From PALSA-1006 sp964532405 (lineage in GTDB: Bacteria > Pseudomonadota > Gammaproteobacteria > Burkholderiales > Gallionellaceae): a DNA stretch of 7,363 nucleotides. The position numbers were made by a program, and so were the translations under genes. Positions 1 through 5,258 of the stretch are shown piece by piece. How positions within the stretch are numbered: the stretch's first letter is position 1; every line of letters begins with the position of its first letter. A model generated the notes under the pieces. The model searched no databases and was not told the DNA's origin. It saw nothing but the letters and a program-made list of their open reading frames with translations. The stretch spans positions 1-7,363 of the forward strand of contig CAZHIC010000060.1 of NCBI GenBank assembly GCA_964532405.1, in the 5' to 3' direction.

Positions 1-181
1 GCTCAACGCTCAACTGAAGGAAAAACTGGTAGCATGAAACCCGCCCGTTGGAAGATGAAAAACCGAGGGAAGGTCACTTTGTGACTGTTGCCATAATGCC
101 CCCGAAATTCACGACCGTACTGAAACTGTACTTTATCGGGGGAGTAGCGTCCAGCACAATCGCTGAACGCTACGTCTTTAT
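1..181. other. Gene-free flank downstream of tRNA-Ile2, rich in stem-loops
   Basis: I recognise no gene here. A 70-codon open frame on the minus strand (3-215) runs through the tRNA gene, resembles nothing I know and is probably chance. The region holds a tandem heptamer (GCTCAAC twice, 1-14) and three inverted repeats: a 5-bp stem with 3-nt loop at 73-85, a 7-bp C5GA/TCG5 stem closing a 30-nt interior at 99-142 (with an inner GTAC/GTAC pair at 117-131), and a 12-bp stem at 144-173. None is followed by a clear T-tract in the direction of tRNA transcription, so none is a textbook terminator, although one of them must lie near the 3' end of the long rpsU-tRNA transcript. Alternatives are the remnant of an insertion sequence or a dispersed palindromic repeat. 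Confidence 0.5.
144..173. repeat. 12-bp-stem inverted repeat just downstream of tRNA-Ile2
   Basis: GTAGCGTCCAGC at 144-155 pairs with GCTGAACGCTAC at 162-173 around a 6-nt loop (156-161). Eleven of the 12 pairs are Watson-Crick. The twelfth is a C-A mismatch if the plus strand is the RNA and a G-U pair if the minus strand is, so RNA from the minus strand (the tRNA direction) folds better. In that direction the hairpin begins 8 nt after the encoded CCA end of the tRNA. It could protect or define the tRNA precursor 3' end, or be two abutting inverted termini of a mobile element. No T-run follows it. Confidence 0.6.
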
Positions 182-258
182 TGGTGGGCCCTCGCGGACT
201 TGAACCGCGGACCAAAGGATTATGAGTCCTCTGCTCTAACCAACTGAGCTAAGGGCCC
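182..258 (-). tRNA. ileX: tRNA-Ile2 (CAU anticodon, reads AUA after lysidine modification)
   Basis: The minus strand folds into a complete 77-nt tRNA. It has a 7-bp acceptor stem (GGGCCCU with AGGGCCC), a D arm with GCUC/GAGC, an anticodon stem GAGGA/UCCUU, the loop CUCAUAA (anticodon CAU at 222-224), a T arm CGCGG-UUCAAGU-CCGCG, discriminator A and an encoded CCA. A CAU anticodon could mean initiator Met, elongator Met or Ile2. The overall sequence closely matches E. coli ileX/ileY (UUAGCUCAG start, GACUCAUAAUC anticodon arm, UUGGUC variable region), so Ile2 is the best call. TilS would convert C34 to lysidine so that it decodes AUA. It starts 7 nt after the rpoD stop codon with no promoter or terminator between, so it is probably released from the rpoD transcript by RNase P. 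E. coli ileX also lies beside rpoD, so the linkage is old. Confidence 0.95.
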
Positions 259-265
259 GAGACTT

Positions 266-2221
266 TTACTCCTCGCCGTCGAGAAAGCTCTTCAGCTTTT
301 CCGAACGCGAAGGGTGACGCAACTTGCGCAAGGCCTTGGCTTCGATCTGGCGGATGCGTTCGCGCGTCACATCGAACTGTTTGCCGACTTCTTCCAGCGT
401 GTGATCGGTGTTCATTTCGATACCGAAGCGCATGCGCAACACTTTGGCTTCGCGCGCGGTAAGCGAATCCAGAATGTCTTTGGTCACGTTACGCAGACTG
501 TCGTACACCGCCGCTTCCACTGGCGCCAAGGTGTTGCCGTCTTCGATGAAGTCGCCCAAATGCGAGTCGTCGTCGTCGCCCACCGGCGTTTCCATCGAGA
601 TCGGTTCTTTGGCGATCTTGAGGATTTTGCGTATCTTGTCTTCCGGCATTTCCATCTTCACCGCCAAAGTCGCGGCATCGGCTTCCAAACCGGTCTCTTG
701 CAGAATCTGGCGCGAGATGCGGTTCATTTTGTTGATGGTTTCGATCATGTGTACCGGAATGCGGATGGTGCGCGCCTGATCGGCGATAGAACGGGTGATA
801 GCCTGACGGATCCACCAAGTCGCATAAGTCGAGAATTTATAACCGCGACGGTATTCGAATTTGTCCACGGCCTTCATCAAACCGATGTTGCCTTCCTGGA
901 TCAAATCGAGGAACTGCAAACCGCGGTTGGTATATTTTTTGGCGATGGAGATCACCAGACGCAGGTTGGCCTCGATCATGTCGCGCTTGGCGCGGCGTGC
1001 CTTGGCTTCGCCGTTGGTCATTTGCTTGTTGATCTCTTTCAGATCCTTGATCGGAATACCGACGCGCTGTTGCAGCTCGTTCATCTTCTTCTGCTGGTCG
1101 ATGATCGCGGCCTGATAACGGGTCAGCGTTTCGCTATAGGGTTTCTTGGCAGCAATTTCCTGCTTCACCCAGTCCAGATTTTCTTCGTTCAGCGGAAATA
1201 CTTTGATGAAGTGGGGACGCGGCATATGCGCCTTGATAACGCACAGCTCCTGAATACTGCGCTCATATTTGCGCACTTCTTCTACCAAACCGCGCATGAC
1301 GTCGCACAACGCATCGACTTGCTTTGCCGAAAAACGGAATTGCATCAACTCTTCGGAAATTTGCTGCTGCAACTTATCGTACTGCTTGCTGCGGTAACCG
1401 TACTTCTCATAAGCCTTGCCCAACTTGGTGAACAAGTCGGCAATCACCGCAAAACGCGCCAACGCATCTTCTTTGAGTTGCGCGAGGTTGGCGGCAGCGG
1501 CCGCATCGAGATCTTCCTCGGACTCCTCTTCCGCCTCTTCCTCTTCTTCTACTTCCTCTTCACTACCCACCACCGGCGCGGCCACAACCTCTTTTTCTTG
1601 AGAGTCGATGAAGCCGTCGATCACTTCATCGATACGCAATTCCTCTTTGGTGACTTTTTCAGCCAGCGCCAAAATTTCCGCAATGGTTGCAGGGCAAGCC
1701 GAGATTGCCTGAATCATGTGTTTCAGGCCTTCTTCGATGCGCTTGGCAATAACGATTTCGTCCGCACGAGTGAGCAACCCTACCGTGCCCATTTCACGCA
1801 TATACATGCGCACCGGATCCGTCGTGCGACCAAAATCGGAATCCACGGTGGAAAGCGCGGCTTCCGCAGCTTCCACTGCATCCTCATCCGCCGCCACGGG
1901 AGTCGCATCGGACATCACCTGATTCTCGACATCGGGCGCTTGATCGTGAACAGTGATGCCCATGTCGTTGATCATGCTCACCACGCCCTCGATCTGCTCG
2001 ACTTCGAGCATCTCAGGCAAGTGGTCGTTGATCTCGGCGAACGTCAAATAGCCGCGTTCCTTACCCAGCAAGATCAGCGCCTTCAGGCGCGTGCGGCGCT
2101 CTTCCACGTCTTGCAATTGCTCGACGGGGTCAACAGCCGGCTTGGCACCGGCAGCTTGCTTGGTCTTGGTCACCGCAGGCTTTGCCGGAGCAGGTTTTTT
2201 GTTCTGTTGCTGAGTCGCCAT
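266..2221 (-). CDS. rpoD: RNA polymerase primary sigma factor RpoD (sigma-70)
   Basis: A 651-residue housekeeping sigma factor that directs core RNA polymerase to -35/-10 promoters. Domains: an Ala/Lys/Pro-rich leader (1-30); region 1.1 (about 32-98), which in this family keeps free sigma off DNA; region 1.2 (about 134-167, TTDPVRMYMREMG); a long non-conserved region (about 168-400) with a Glu/Asp-rich run at 219-238; region 2 (411-483), including NLRLVISIAKKY and the -10-recognition helix YATWWIRQAITR at 466-477; region 3 (about 489-566); and region 4 with its -35 helix-turn-helix (TLEEVGKQFDVTRERIRQIE, 608-627). All core motifs are intact and the length is normal for a betaproteobacterial RpoD. 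The ATG is preceded by GAGGA with 10-nt spacing (2232-2236). It is the fourth protein gene of the operon but has its own promoter at about 2297-2326. The fully open antisense frame opposite it is explained by absence of TTA, CTA and TCA codons. Confidence 0.99.
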   Translation of the reverse strand: MATQQQNKKPAPAKPAVTKTKQAAGAKPAVDPVEQLQDVEERRTRLKALILLGKERGYLTFAEINDHLPEMLEVEQIEGVVSMINDMGITVHDQAPDVENQVMSDATPVAADEDAVEAAEAALSTVDSDFGRTTDPVRMYMREMGTVGLLTRADEIVIAKRIEEGLKHMIQAISACPATIAEILALAEKVTKEELRIDEVIDGFIDSQEKEVVAAPVVGSEEEVEEEEEAEEESEEDLDAAAAANLAQLKEDALARFAVIADLFTKLGKAYEKYGYRSKQYDKLQQQISEELMQFRFSAKQVDALCDVMRGLVEEVRKYERSIQELCVIKAHMPRPHFIKVFPLNEENLDWVKQEIAAKKPYSETLTRYQAAIIDQQKKMNELQQRVGIPIKDLKEINKQMTNGEAKARRAKRDMIEANLRLVISIAKKYTNRGLQFLDLIQEGNIGLMKAVDKFEYRRGYKFSTYATWWIRQAITRSIADQARTIRIPVHMIETINKMNRISRQILQETGLEADAATLAVKMEMPEDKIRKILKIAKEPISMETPVGDDDDSHLGDFIEDGNTLAPVEAAVYDSLRNVTKDILDSLTAREAKVLRMRFGIEMNTDHTLEEVGKQFDVTRERIRQIEAKALRKLRHPSRSEKLKSFLDGEE

Positions 2222-2296
2222 AATCGGTGGATCCTCAAAATAAATATCAAATATCGCAGCACGGCATTGAGCCTAGCGCCGCCAAAAAGGTCGCGG

Positions 2297-2326
2297 ATTA
2301 TACCTGATTTTCAAAACTTTTCCGAA
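2297..2326 (-). promoter_or_regulatory. Probable sigma-70 promoter of rpoD
   Basis: On the minus strand a perfect TATAAT -10 (2297-2302) lies 18 bp from a poor -35 candidate, TTCGGA (2321-2326). The predicted start is near 2290, giving a leader of about 70 nt before the rpoD ATG. It would let rpoD be transcribed independently of rpsU and dnaG, as known for the internal rpoD promoters of E. coli. The weak -35 suggests help from an activator or modest strength. The leader also holds a tandem GATATTT GATATTT just upstream of the ribosome-binding site. No experimental start is available. Confidence 0.65.
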
Positions 2327-2346
2327 GGTTAGCTACACTCACCCTC

Positions 2347-2363
2347 TTTGCAGCAACTGCAAA
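2347..2363. repeat. Small perfect hairpin in the dnaG-rpoD gap
   Basis: TTTGCAG (2347-2353) and CTGCAAA (2357-2363) form a perfect 7-bp stem with a 3-nt loop, 23 nt after the dnaG stop and upstream of the rpoD promoter. There is no T-tract on the minus-strand side, so it is not an intrinsic terminator. It could stabilise the dnaG mRNA 3' end or mark an RNase processing site. In E. coli the dnaG-rpoD junction is cleaved by RNase E, but no such site can be shown from sequence alone. Confidence 0.4.
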
Positions 2364-2385
2364 TAACGTGCCCGTTCTTGCTTGC

Positions 2386-4176
2386 TCACCCCACTTGCGT
2401 CTTTAATTGATTGCGCTCACTCTGAAGCTGCTCGTGTCGCTTCCGCTCTAACGCACTCATCATACCCAGCCCTTTAGCCAGCAGCTCGGCACTTTCGGAC
2501 TCTATGGCATCAAGACGCATTTTTCGCAAAATGCCCATAAATTCCGCCTGAACATCGAAGTCTTCCCCCCACTGTATAACTTCGCCCTGCGCGCTGGCGA
2601 GTGCCGCCTCATACGCCGTCCCCTGAAAATGCTGGATCATTGCCGCCGTGGTCGTCTCGTTCGCCGATTCGCGCAGCCAGTCCGCCAAAGCGGCGATAGC
2701 CGCGCCTTCTGCGCCATCGCCTTGCCCCCGCAAGGGGGACGCCGGCGGGTACCCGATGCCTGCGGCATCACCCTCCCGCAGCCAGTTGTCAGGTAGCTCG
2801 CGCGCCAGCTCCGGGCGCATCACCAAACAACGCAACAGAGTGCGCAAACCGGAAGGCGATGAGCGCTTGGCTTTGGGCGGTGCAACGCGTTGCGGCGCAG
2901 CAATCGGCTTGATCGCCCACAAGGCTTCCAGTTCCGCCTGCGTGACGCCCGCCAGTGCCGCCACTTCCTTGCGCAACAATAGCGCCGTGGTCGGTGCGCT
3001 GATGGCAGTCAGCAGCGGCTGCGCCTTTTGCAGCAAAGCGCTGCGCCCTTCCTGCGTATGCAGATCAAGCTGCGCGGTCAGTTCGCGCAGCAGGTAACCG
3101 GAGAGCGGCAGCGAATTATCCAACGCCGCCTCGAATGCTTCGGTGCCGAACTCGCGGATGTAGGTGTCAGGATCGTGCTCTTCCGGCAAAAATAAAAAAC
3201 CGATGCGCTTGCCATCCTGCAATTGCGGCAGCGCGTTCTCCAGCGCGCGCCATGCTGCTTTTTGCCCCGCCCTGTCGCCGTCGAAGCAAAACACCACCTG
3301 CCCGCACAAGCGCAGCAACTTTTGCACGTGAAACGGCGTGGTCGCCGTACCCAGCGTCGCCACGGCATATTCCACACCGTGCTGCGCCAAGGCCACCACG
3401 TCCATATAGCCCTCGACCACGATCACGCGCTGTTGGGCGCGGATCGATTTTTGCGCCTGAAACAATCCGTAGAGCTCGTGGCCTTTTTCAAACAGCGGCG
3501 TTTCAGGAGAATTGAGGTATTTGGGTTCGCCCTTGTCCAGCACGCGCCCGCCAAAGCCGATGACTTGCCCGCGCACATTGACGATGGGAAACATGATGCG
3601 ATCGCGGAAACGATCGTAGCGTTTGCCGCCCTCACCCTCGATCACCATGCCCGTCTCCACGAGGCCGACATCCTGATAGTTGGGCACGGCACTCTTCAGA
3701 TTCTGCCAGTCATCCGGCGCGTAGCCGATGCCGAAGCGCGCGGCCACCTCACCGGAGAGACCGCGCCCTTTCAGGTAGTCGATGGCTCGCTGATTTTTCT
3801 TGAGTTGTTCGCGGTAGTAGCGCGTGGCGGCCTGCATCAACTCGTACAGGTCAGGTGCCACCTTGTGTTGCGGCTGGCCGGACGCTTCCTGCGGAACAGT
3901 GACGCCTATGCCTTTGGCCAGCTCCTCCACCGCCTCGACGAAGCCCATGCCCGCATGCTCCATGACAAAACCGATGGCCGTGCCGTGCGCGCCGCAGCCG
4001 AAACAGTGATAGAACTGCTTACTCTGGCTAACGGTGAAGGACGGGGATTTTTCGTTGTGAAAAGGGCAGCAGGCGACGAAATTGGCCCCTGCTTTTTTAA
4101 GGGGGACGTAACGCTCGACCACATCCACGATGTCGAGGCGGTTGAGTAAGTCCTGAACGAAGCTTTTTGGAATCAC
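2386..4176 (-). CDS. dnaG: DNA primase DnaG
   Basis: A 596-residue primase that makes the RNA primers for replication and is recruited by the DnaB helicase. Visible domains: the N-terminal zinc-binding domain with Cys37, His40, Cys58 and Cys61 (CPFH...YHCFGCG); the RNA polymerase core, with the basic motif DRFRDRIMFPI (188-198); a Toprim fold with Glu255 (VEGYMDV) and the metal-binding Asp299/Asp301 (FDGDRAG); a linker; and the C-terminal helicase-binding helical domain (about 443-590). Translation begins at a GTG, supported by the conserved MIPKSFVQDLL start and by AGAGG (4186-4190) 9 nt upstream. That site is folded into a hairpin (4178-4192), consistent with the low primase expression known for this operon. 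Residues 469-489 contain an unusual Gly/Pro-rich insert encoded by a palindromic 51-bp segment. No catalytic residue is missing. It sits between yqeY and rpoD in the usual operon order. Confidence 0.98.
   Translation of the reverse strand: MIPKSFVQDLLNRLDIVDVVERYVPLKKAGANFVACCPFHNEKSPSFTVSQSKQFYHCFGCGAHGTAIGFVMEHAGMGFVEAVEELAKGIGVTVPQEASGQPQHKVAPDLYELMQAATRYYREQLKKNQRAIDYLKGRGLSGEVAARFGIGYAPDDWQNLKSAVPNYQDVGLVETGMVIEGEGGKRYDRFRDRIMFPIVNVRGQVIGFGGRVLDKGEPKYLNSPETPLFEKGHELYGLFQAQKSIRAQQRVIVVEGYMDVVALAQHGVEYAVATLGTATTPFHVQKLLRLCGQVVFCFDGDRAGQKAAWRALENALPQLQDGKRIGFLFLPEEHDPDTYIREFGTEAFEAALDNSLPLSGYLLRELTAQLDLHTQEGRSALLQKAQPLLTAISAPTTALLLRKEVAALAGVTQAELEALWAIKPIAAPQRVAPPKAKRSSPSGLRTLLRCLVMRPELARELPDNWLREGDAAGIGYPPASPLRGQGDGAEGAAIAALADWLRESANETTTAAMIQHFQGTAYEAALASAQGEVIQWGEDFDVQAEFMGILRKMRLDAIESESAELLAKGLGMMSALERKRHEQLQSERNQLKTQVG
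2709..2772. repeat. 51-bp in-frame palindromic insertion in dnaG with flanking 13-bp near-direct repeats
   Basis: On the minus strand GGTGATGCCGCAG (2772-2760) recurs as GGCGATGGCGCAG (2721-2709), matching at 11 of 13 positions and offset by exactly 51 bp (17 codons). Between and across them lie several palindromes: a GATGCC/GGCATC stem with 3-nt loop, GGGTACCC, GCCGGC, and CCCCC/GGGGG around a 4-nt loop. The encoded segment is rich in Gly and Pro (AGIGYPPASPLRGQGDG, residues 472-488) and lies in the short link before ALADWL in the helicase-binding domain. Removing one repeat plus the insert restores an uninterrupted REGD-GAEGAAIAALADWL reading. This pattern fits insertion of a small dispersed palindromic element with target duplication, tolerated because it is in frame. 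That origin is inference. Confidence 0.6.
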
Positions 4177-4177
4177 G

Positions 4178-4192
4178 CTAGAGTGCCTCTAG
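4178..4192 (-). promoter_or_regulatory. Hairpin that buries the dnaG ribosome-binding site
   Basis: In the transcript CTAGAG-GCA-CTCTAG is a perfect 6-bp stem with a 3-nt loop, one base upstream of the dnaG GTG. The only Shine-Dalgarno candidate, AGAGG, forms one side of the stem and reaches into the loop. Ribosomes would need to melt it, or couple from upstream translation 64 nt away, so it should hold dnaG translation low. The stem is short and of modest stability, so the effect may be partial. Confidence 0.55.
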
Positions 4193-4218
4193 TCCTCGCA
4201 TCACATGGTGTGGAGCAC

Positions 4219-4233
4219 AACCCGCAACGGGTT
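4219..4233. repeat. Small perfect hairpin in the yqeY-dnaG gap
   Basis: AACCCG (4219-4224) and CGGGTT (4228-4233) form a 6-bp stem with a CAA loop (TTG in the transcript), 7 nt after the yqeY stop codon. No U-tract follows, so it is not a classical terminator. It may stabilise the 3' end of the upstream message or act as a processing signal between yqeY and dnaG. Confidence 0.4.
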
Positions 4234-4240
4234 ACGGAAT

Positions 4241-4687
4241 TTATTTGGACAGCTTGGCCTTGACCAGACCGGAGACTTTGGCGATGTCGGCGCGCCCCGC
4301 CAATTGCGGCTTGAGTATCGCCATCACCTTGCCCATGTCCTGCGGACTTGCGGCAGCGCTTGCAACGATGGCTTGTGTAACGGCGGCTTCGATCTCGGCC
4401 TCAGTCAACTGTTGCGGCATATAAGTCTGCAACACCGTCATCTCGAACTTTTCGACGTCCGCCAGATCTTGGCGAGCCGCAGCCTCGTACTGACTGATGG
4501 AATCGCGCCGCTGCTTCATCATCTTGTCGATGATGGCCAGAATATCGGCATCCGATAATTCGATGCGCTCATCCACCTCGCGCTGCTTCATCGCCGCGAG
4601 CAAAAGACGAATCGCGCCAAGACGTGCCGTTTCTCTGGCACGCATCGCGCTCTTCATGTCTTCGGTGATTTGCTGTTTCAGACTCAT
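4241..4687 (-). CDS. yqeY: GatB/YqeY-domain protein
   Basis: A 148-residue cytoplasmic, all-helical protein of the YqeY family. The family resembles the tail domain of GatB, the tRNA-binding subunit of the Asp/Glu-tRNA amidotransferase. Family hallmarks seen are the start MSLKQQITEDMKSAMRAR, RLGAIRLLLAAMKQREVD, the central KQRRDSISQYEAAARQDLADVEKFE block (typical 'RQDLVEKE'-type helix), the YMPQQLTEAEI turn and the C-terminal MGKVMAILKPQLAGRADIAKVSGLVKAKL helix pair. Length is normal. Its exact function is unsettled; a role with tRNA or translation is inferred from the domain. It lies between rpsU and dnaG, a common betaproteobacterial arrangement. The ATG directly follows the U-tract of the upstream terminator, and no Shine-Dalgarno sequence is present. 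The N-terminal match to the family still favours this start over Met11. Confidence 0.93.
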   Translation of the reverse strand: MSLKQQITEDMKSAMRARETARLGAIRLLLAAMKQREVDERIELSDADILAIIDKMMKQRRDSISQYEAAARQDLADVEKFEMTVLQTYMPQQLTEAEIEAAVTQAIVASAAASPQDMGKVMAILKPQLAGRADIAKVSGLVKAKLSK

Positions 4688-4690
4688 ATC

Positions 4691-4719
4691 AAAACAAAAC
4701 GCCGCAACGGATTGCGGCG
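4691..4719 (-). terminator. Intrinsic terminator/attenuator between rpsU and yqeY
   Basis: In the transcript CGCCGCAA (4719-4712) pairs perfectly with TTGCGGCG (4707-4700) around a 4-nt loop (TCCG), followed at once by TTTTGTTTT (4699-4691). The hairpin begins 16 nt after the rpsU stop. This is the position of the partial terminator T1 in the E. coli rpsU-dnaG-rpoD operon, which lets rpsU be made in great excess over dnaG. Some read-through is needed because no other promoter for yqeY-dnaG is evident. The T-tract ends only 3 nt before the yqeY ATG. Confidence 0.85.
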
Positions 4720-4735
4720 CCCGTCATAACTGAAA

Positions 4736-4948
4736 TCAATACAACTTAGGAGGCAGAACTTGGCTGCGCAGACGCTTGTAATGGCGCTTTACCGCAGCGG
4801 CCAGCTTGCGCTTACGCTCAGCCGTGGGCTTCTCGTAAAACTCGCGGGCACGCAATTCGGTCAGCAGGCCGGTCTTTTCCACAGAGCGCTTAAAGCGACG
4901 CATCGCTACTTCAAACGGCTCATTCTCTTTAACACGTATGGTTGTCAT
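4736..4948 (-). CDS. rpsU: 30S ribosomal protein bS21
   Basis: A 70-residue, strongly basic protein of the small ribosomal subunit that sits near the 3' end of 16S rRNA and helps translation initiation. The sequence is a textbook bS21: MTTIRVKENEPFEVAMRRFK, then VEKTGLLTELRAREFYEKP, and the Arg/Lys-rich tail RKRKLAAAVKRHYKRLR. Length matches the usual 70-71 residues. The ATG has AAGG 10 nt upstream. It is the first gene of the macromolecular synthesis operon, with its own strong promoter (4985-5013) and a terminator right after it, so most transcripts should carry only rpsU. Confidence 0.98.
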   Translation of the reverse strand: MTTIRVKENEPFEVAMRRFKRSVEKTGLLTELRAREFYEKPTAERKRKLAAAVKRHYKRLRSQVLPPKLY

Positions 4949-4984
4949 CTACAAACTACCTTGCACAAAAATTTTGAGGGCGCG

Positions 4985-5013
4985 ATTCTAGCAAAAGCCC
5001 CTTCTCTACACAA
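4985..5013 (-). promoter_or_regulatory. Extended -10 sigma-70 promoter of rpsU and the operon
   Basis: On the minus strand TAGAAT (4985-4990) is preceded by TGC, giving an extended -10 (TGnTAGAAT). A -35 candidate TTGTGT (5008-5013) lies 17 bp upstream. Transcription should start near 4978, leaving a leader of about 30 nt. A tandem 13-bp repeat lies just upstream of the -35 element (5016-5043). The good -10, extended motif and proper spacing make this the likely main promoter for rpsU-yqeY-dnaG. Confidence 0.75.
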
Positions 5014-5015
5014 CC

Positions 5016-5045
5016 GCGATTTTCAACAAAGCGATTTTCAACACT
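5016..5045. repeat. Tandem 13-bp repeat (15-bp period) next to the rpsU promoter
   Basis: GCGATTTTCAACA occurs at 5016-5028 and again, identically, at 5031-5043. The first copy begins 3 bp upstream of the rpsU -35 hexamer. On the rpsU strand each unit reads TGTTGAAAATCGC. It does not match the LexA, DnaA or other operators I know. It could be a pair of regulator sites on the growth-rate promoter, an UP-element-like A-rich track, or a recent duplication. Confidence 0.7.
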
Positions 5046-5096
5046 CACTCTTTACGTCGTTAGGGCAAAATCCGGCTTAACCTGACGGATGTCATG

Positions 5097-5193
5097 TTGA
5101 CTTGCAGCAACGGCAACGCGATATACACTTGACAAGCCCGCGCCAGATACGATTAACTGCGCGTCAATTGCCCGACGCGTGTCCATATATGAT
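5097..5193 (+). promoter_or_regulatory. Candidate promoter region of the outer-membrane protein gene
   Basis: This part of the 310-bp divergent gap (4949-5258) holds several partial sigma-70 elements on the plus strand: TTGACT (5097-5102) with TATACA (5122-5127) at an over-long 19-bp spacing; a perfect TTGACA (5129-5134) with only a poor -10 (ATTAAC, 5152-5157) at 17 bp; and TATGAT (5188-5193) without a matching -35. A perfect 6-bp inverted repeat, CGCGTC/GACGCG with an 8-nt spacer (5160-5179), lies among them and could be an operator. The actual start cannot be chosen from sequence. Confidence 0.35.
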
Positions 5194-5258
5194 GTCTTCG
5201 TTGACCCGGCGGACAATCTCAAAACTGAAAAACTCTTTTAGAGGAAACAATAAACATC

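Noticed and set aside
1..14. GCTCAAC heptamers resembling the RYYYAAC end of an integron attC site
   Set aside because: No matching GTTRRRY partner with the right spacing and secondary structure is found nearby, and no integron cassette or integrase is present. A short motif match is expected by chance.
3..215. A 70-codon minus-strand open frame starting inside the tRNA gene
   Set aside because: It overlaps the tRNA 3' half, has no ribosome-binding site or family resemblance, and covers the stem-loop cluster.
314..2332. A 672-codon open frame on the plus strand covering all of rpoD in antisense
   Set aside because: It is in exact antisense codon register with rpoD, where stops appear only opposite TTA, CTA or TCA codons. 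Their absence reflects rpoD codon bias. The protein has the His/Phe/Leu-rich composition typical of antisense shadows and no recognisable domain.
3223..4149. A 308-codon plus-strand open frame opposite dnaG
   Set aside because: It is in the same antisense register as dnaG, has no domain and no credible ribosome site. The dnaG reading is certain.
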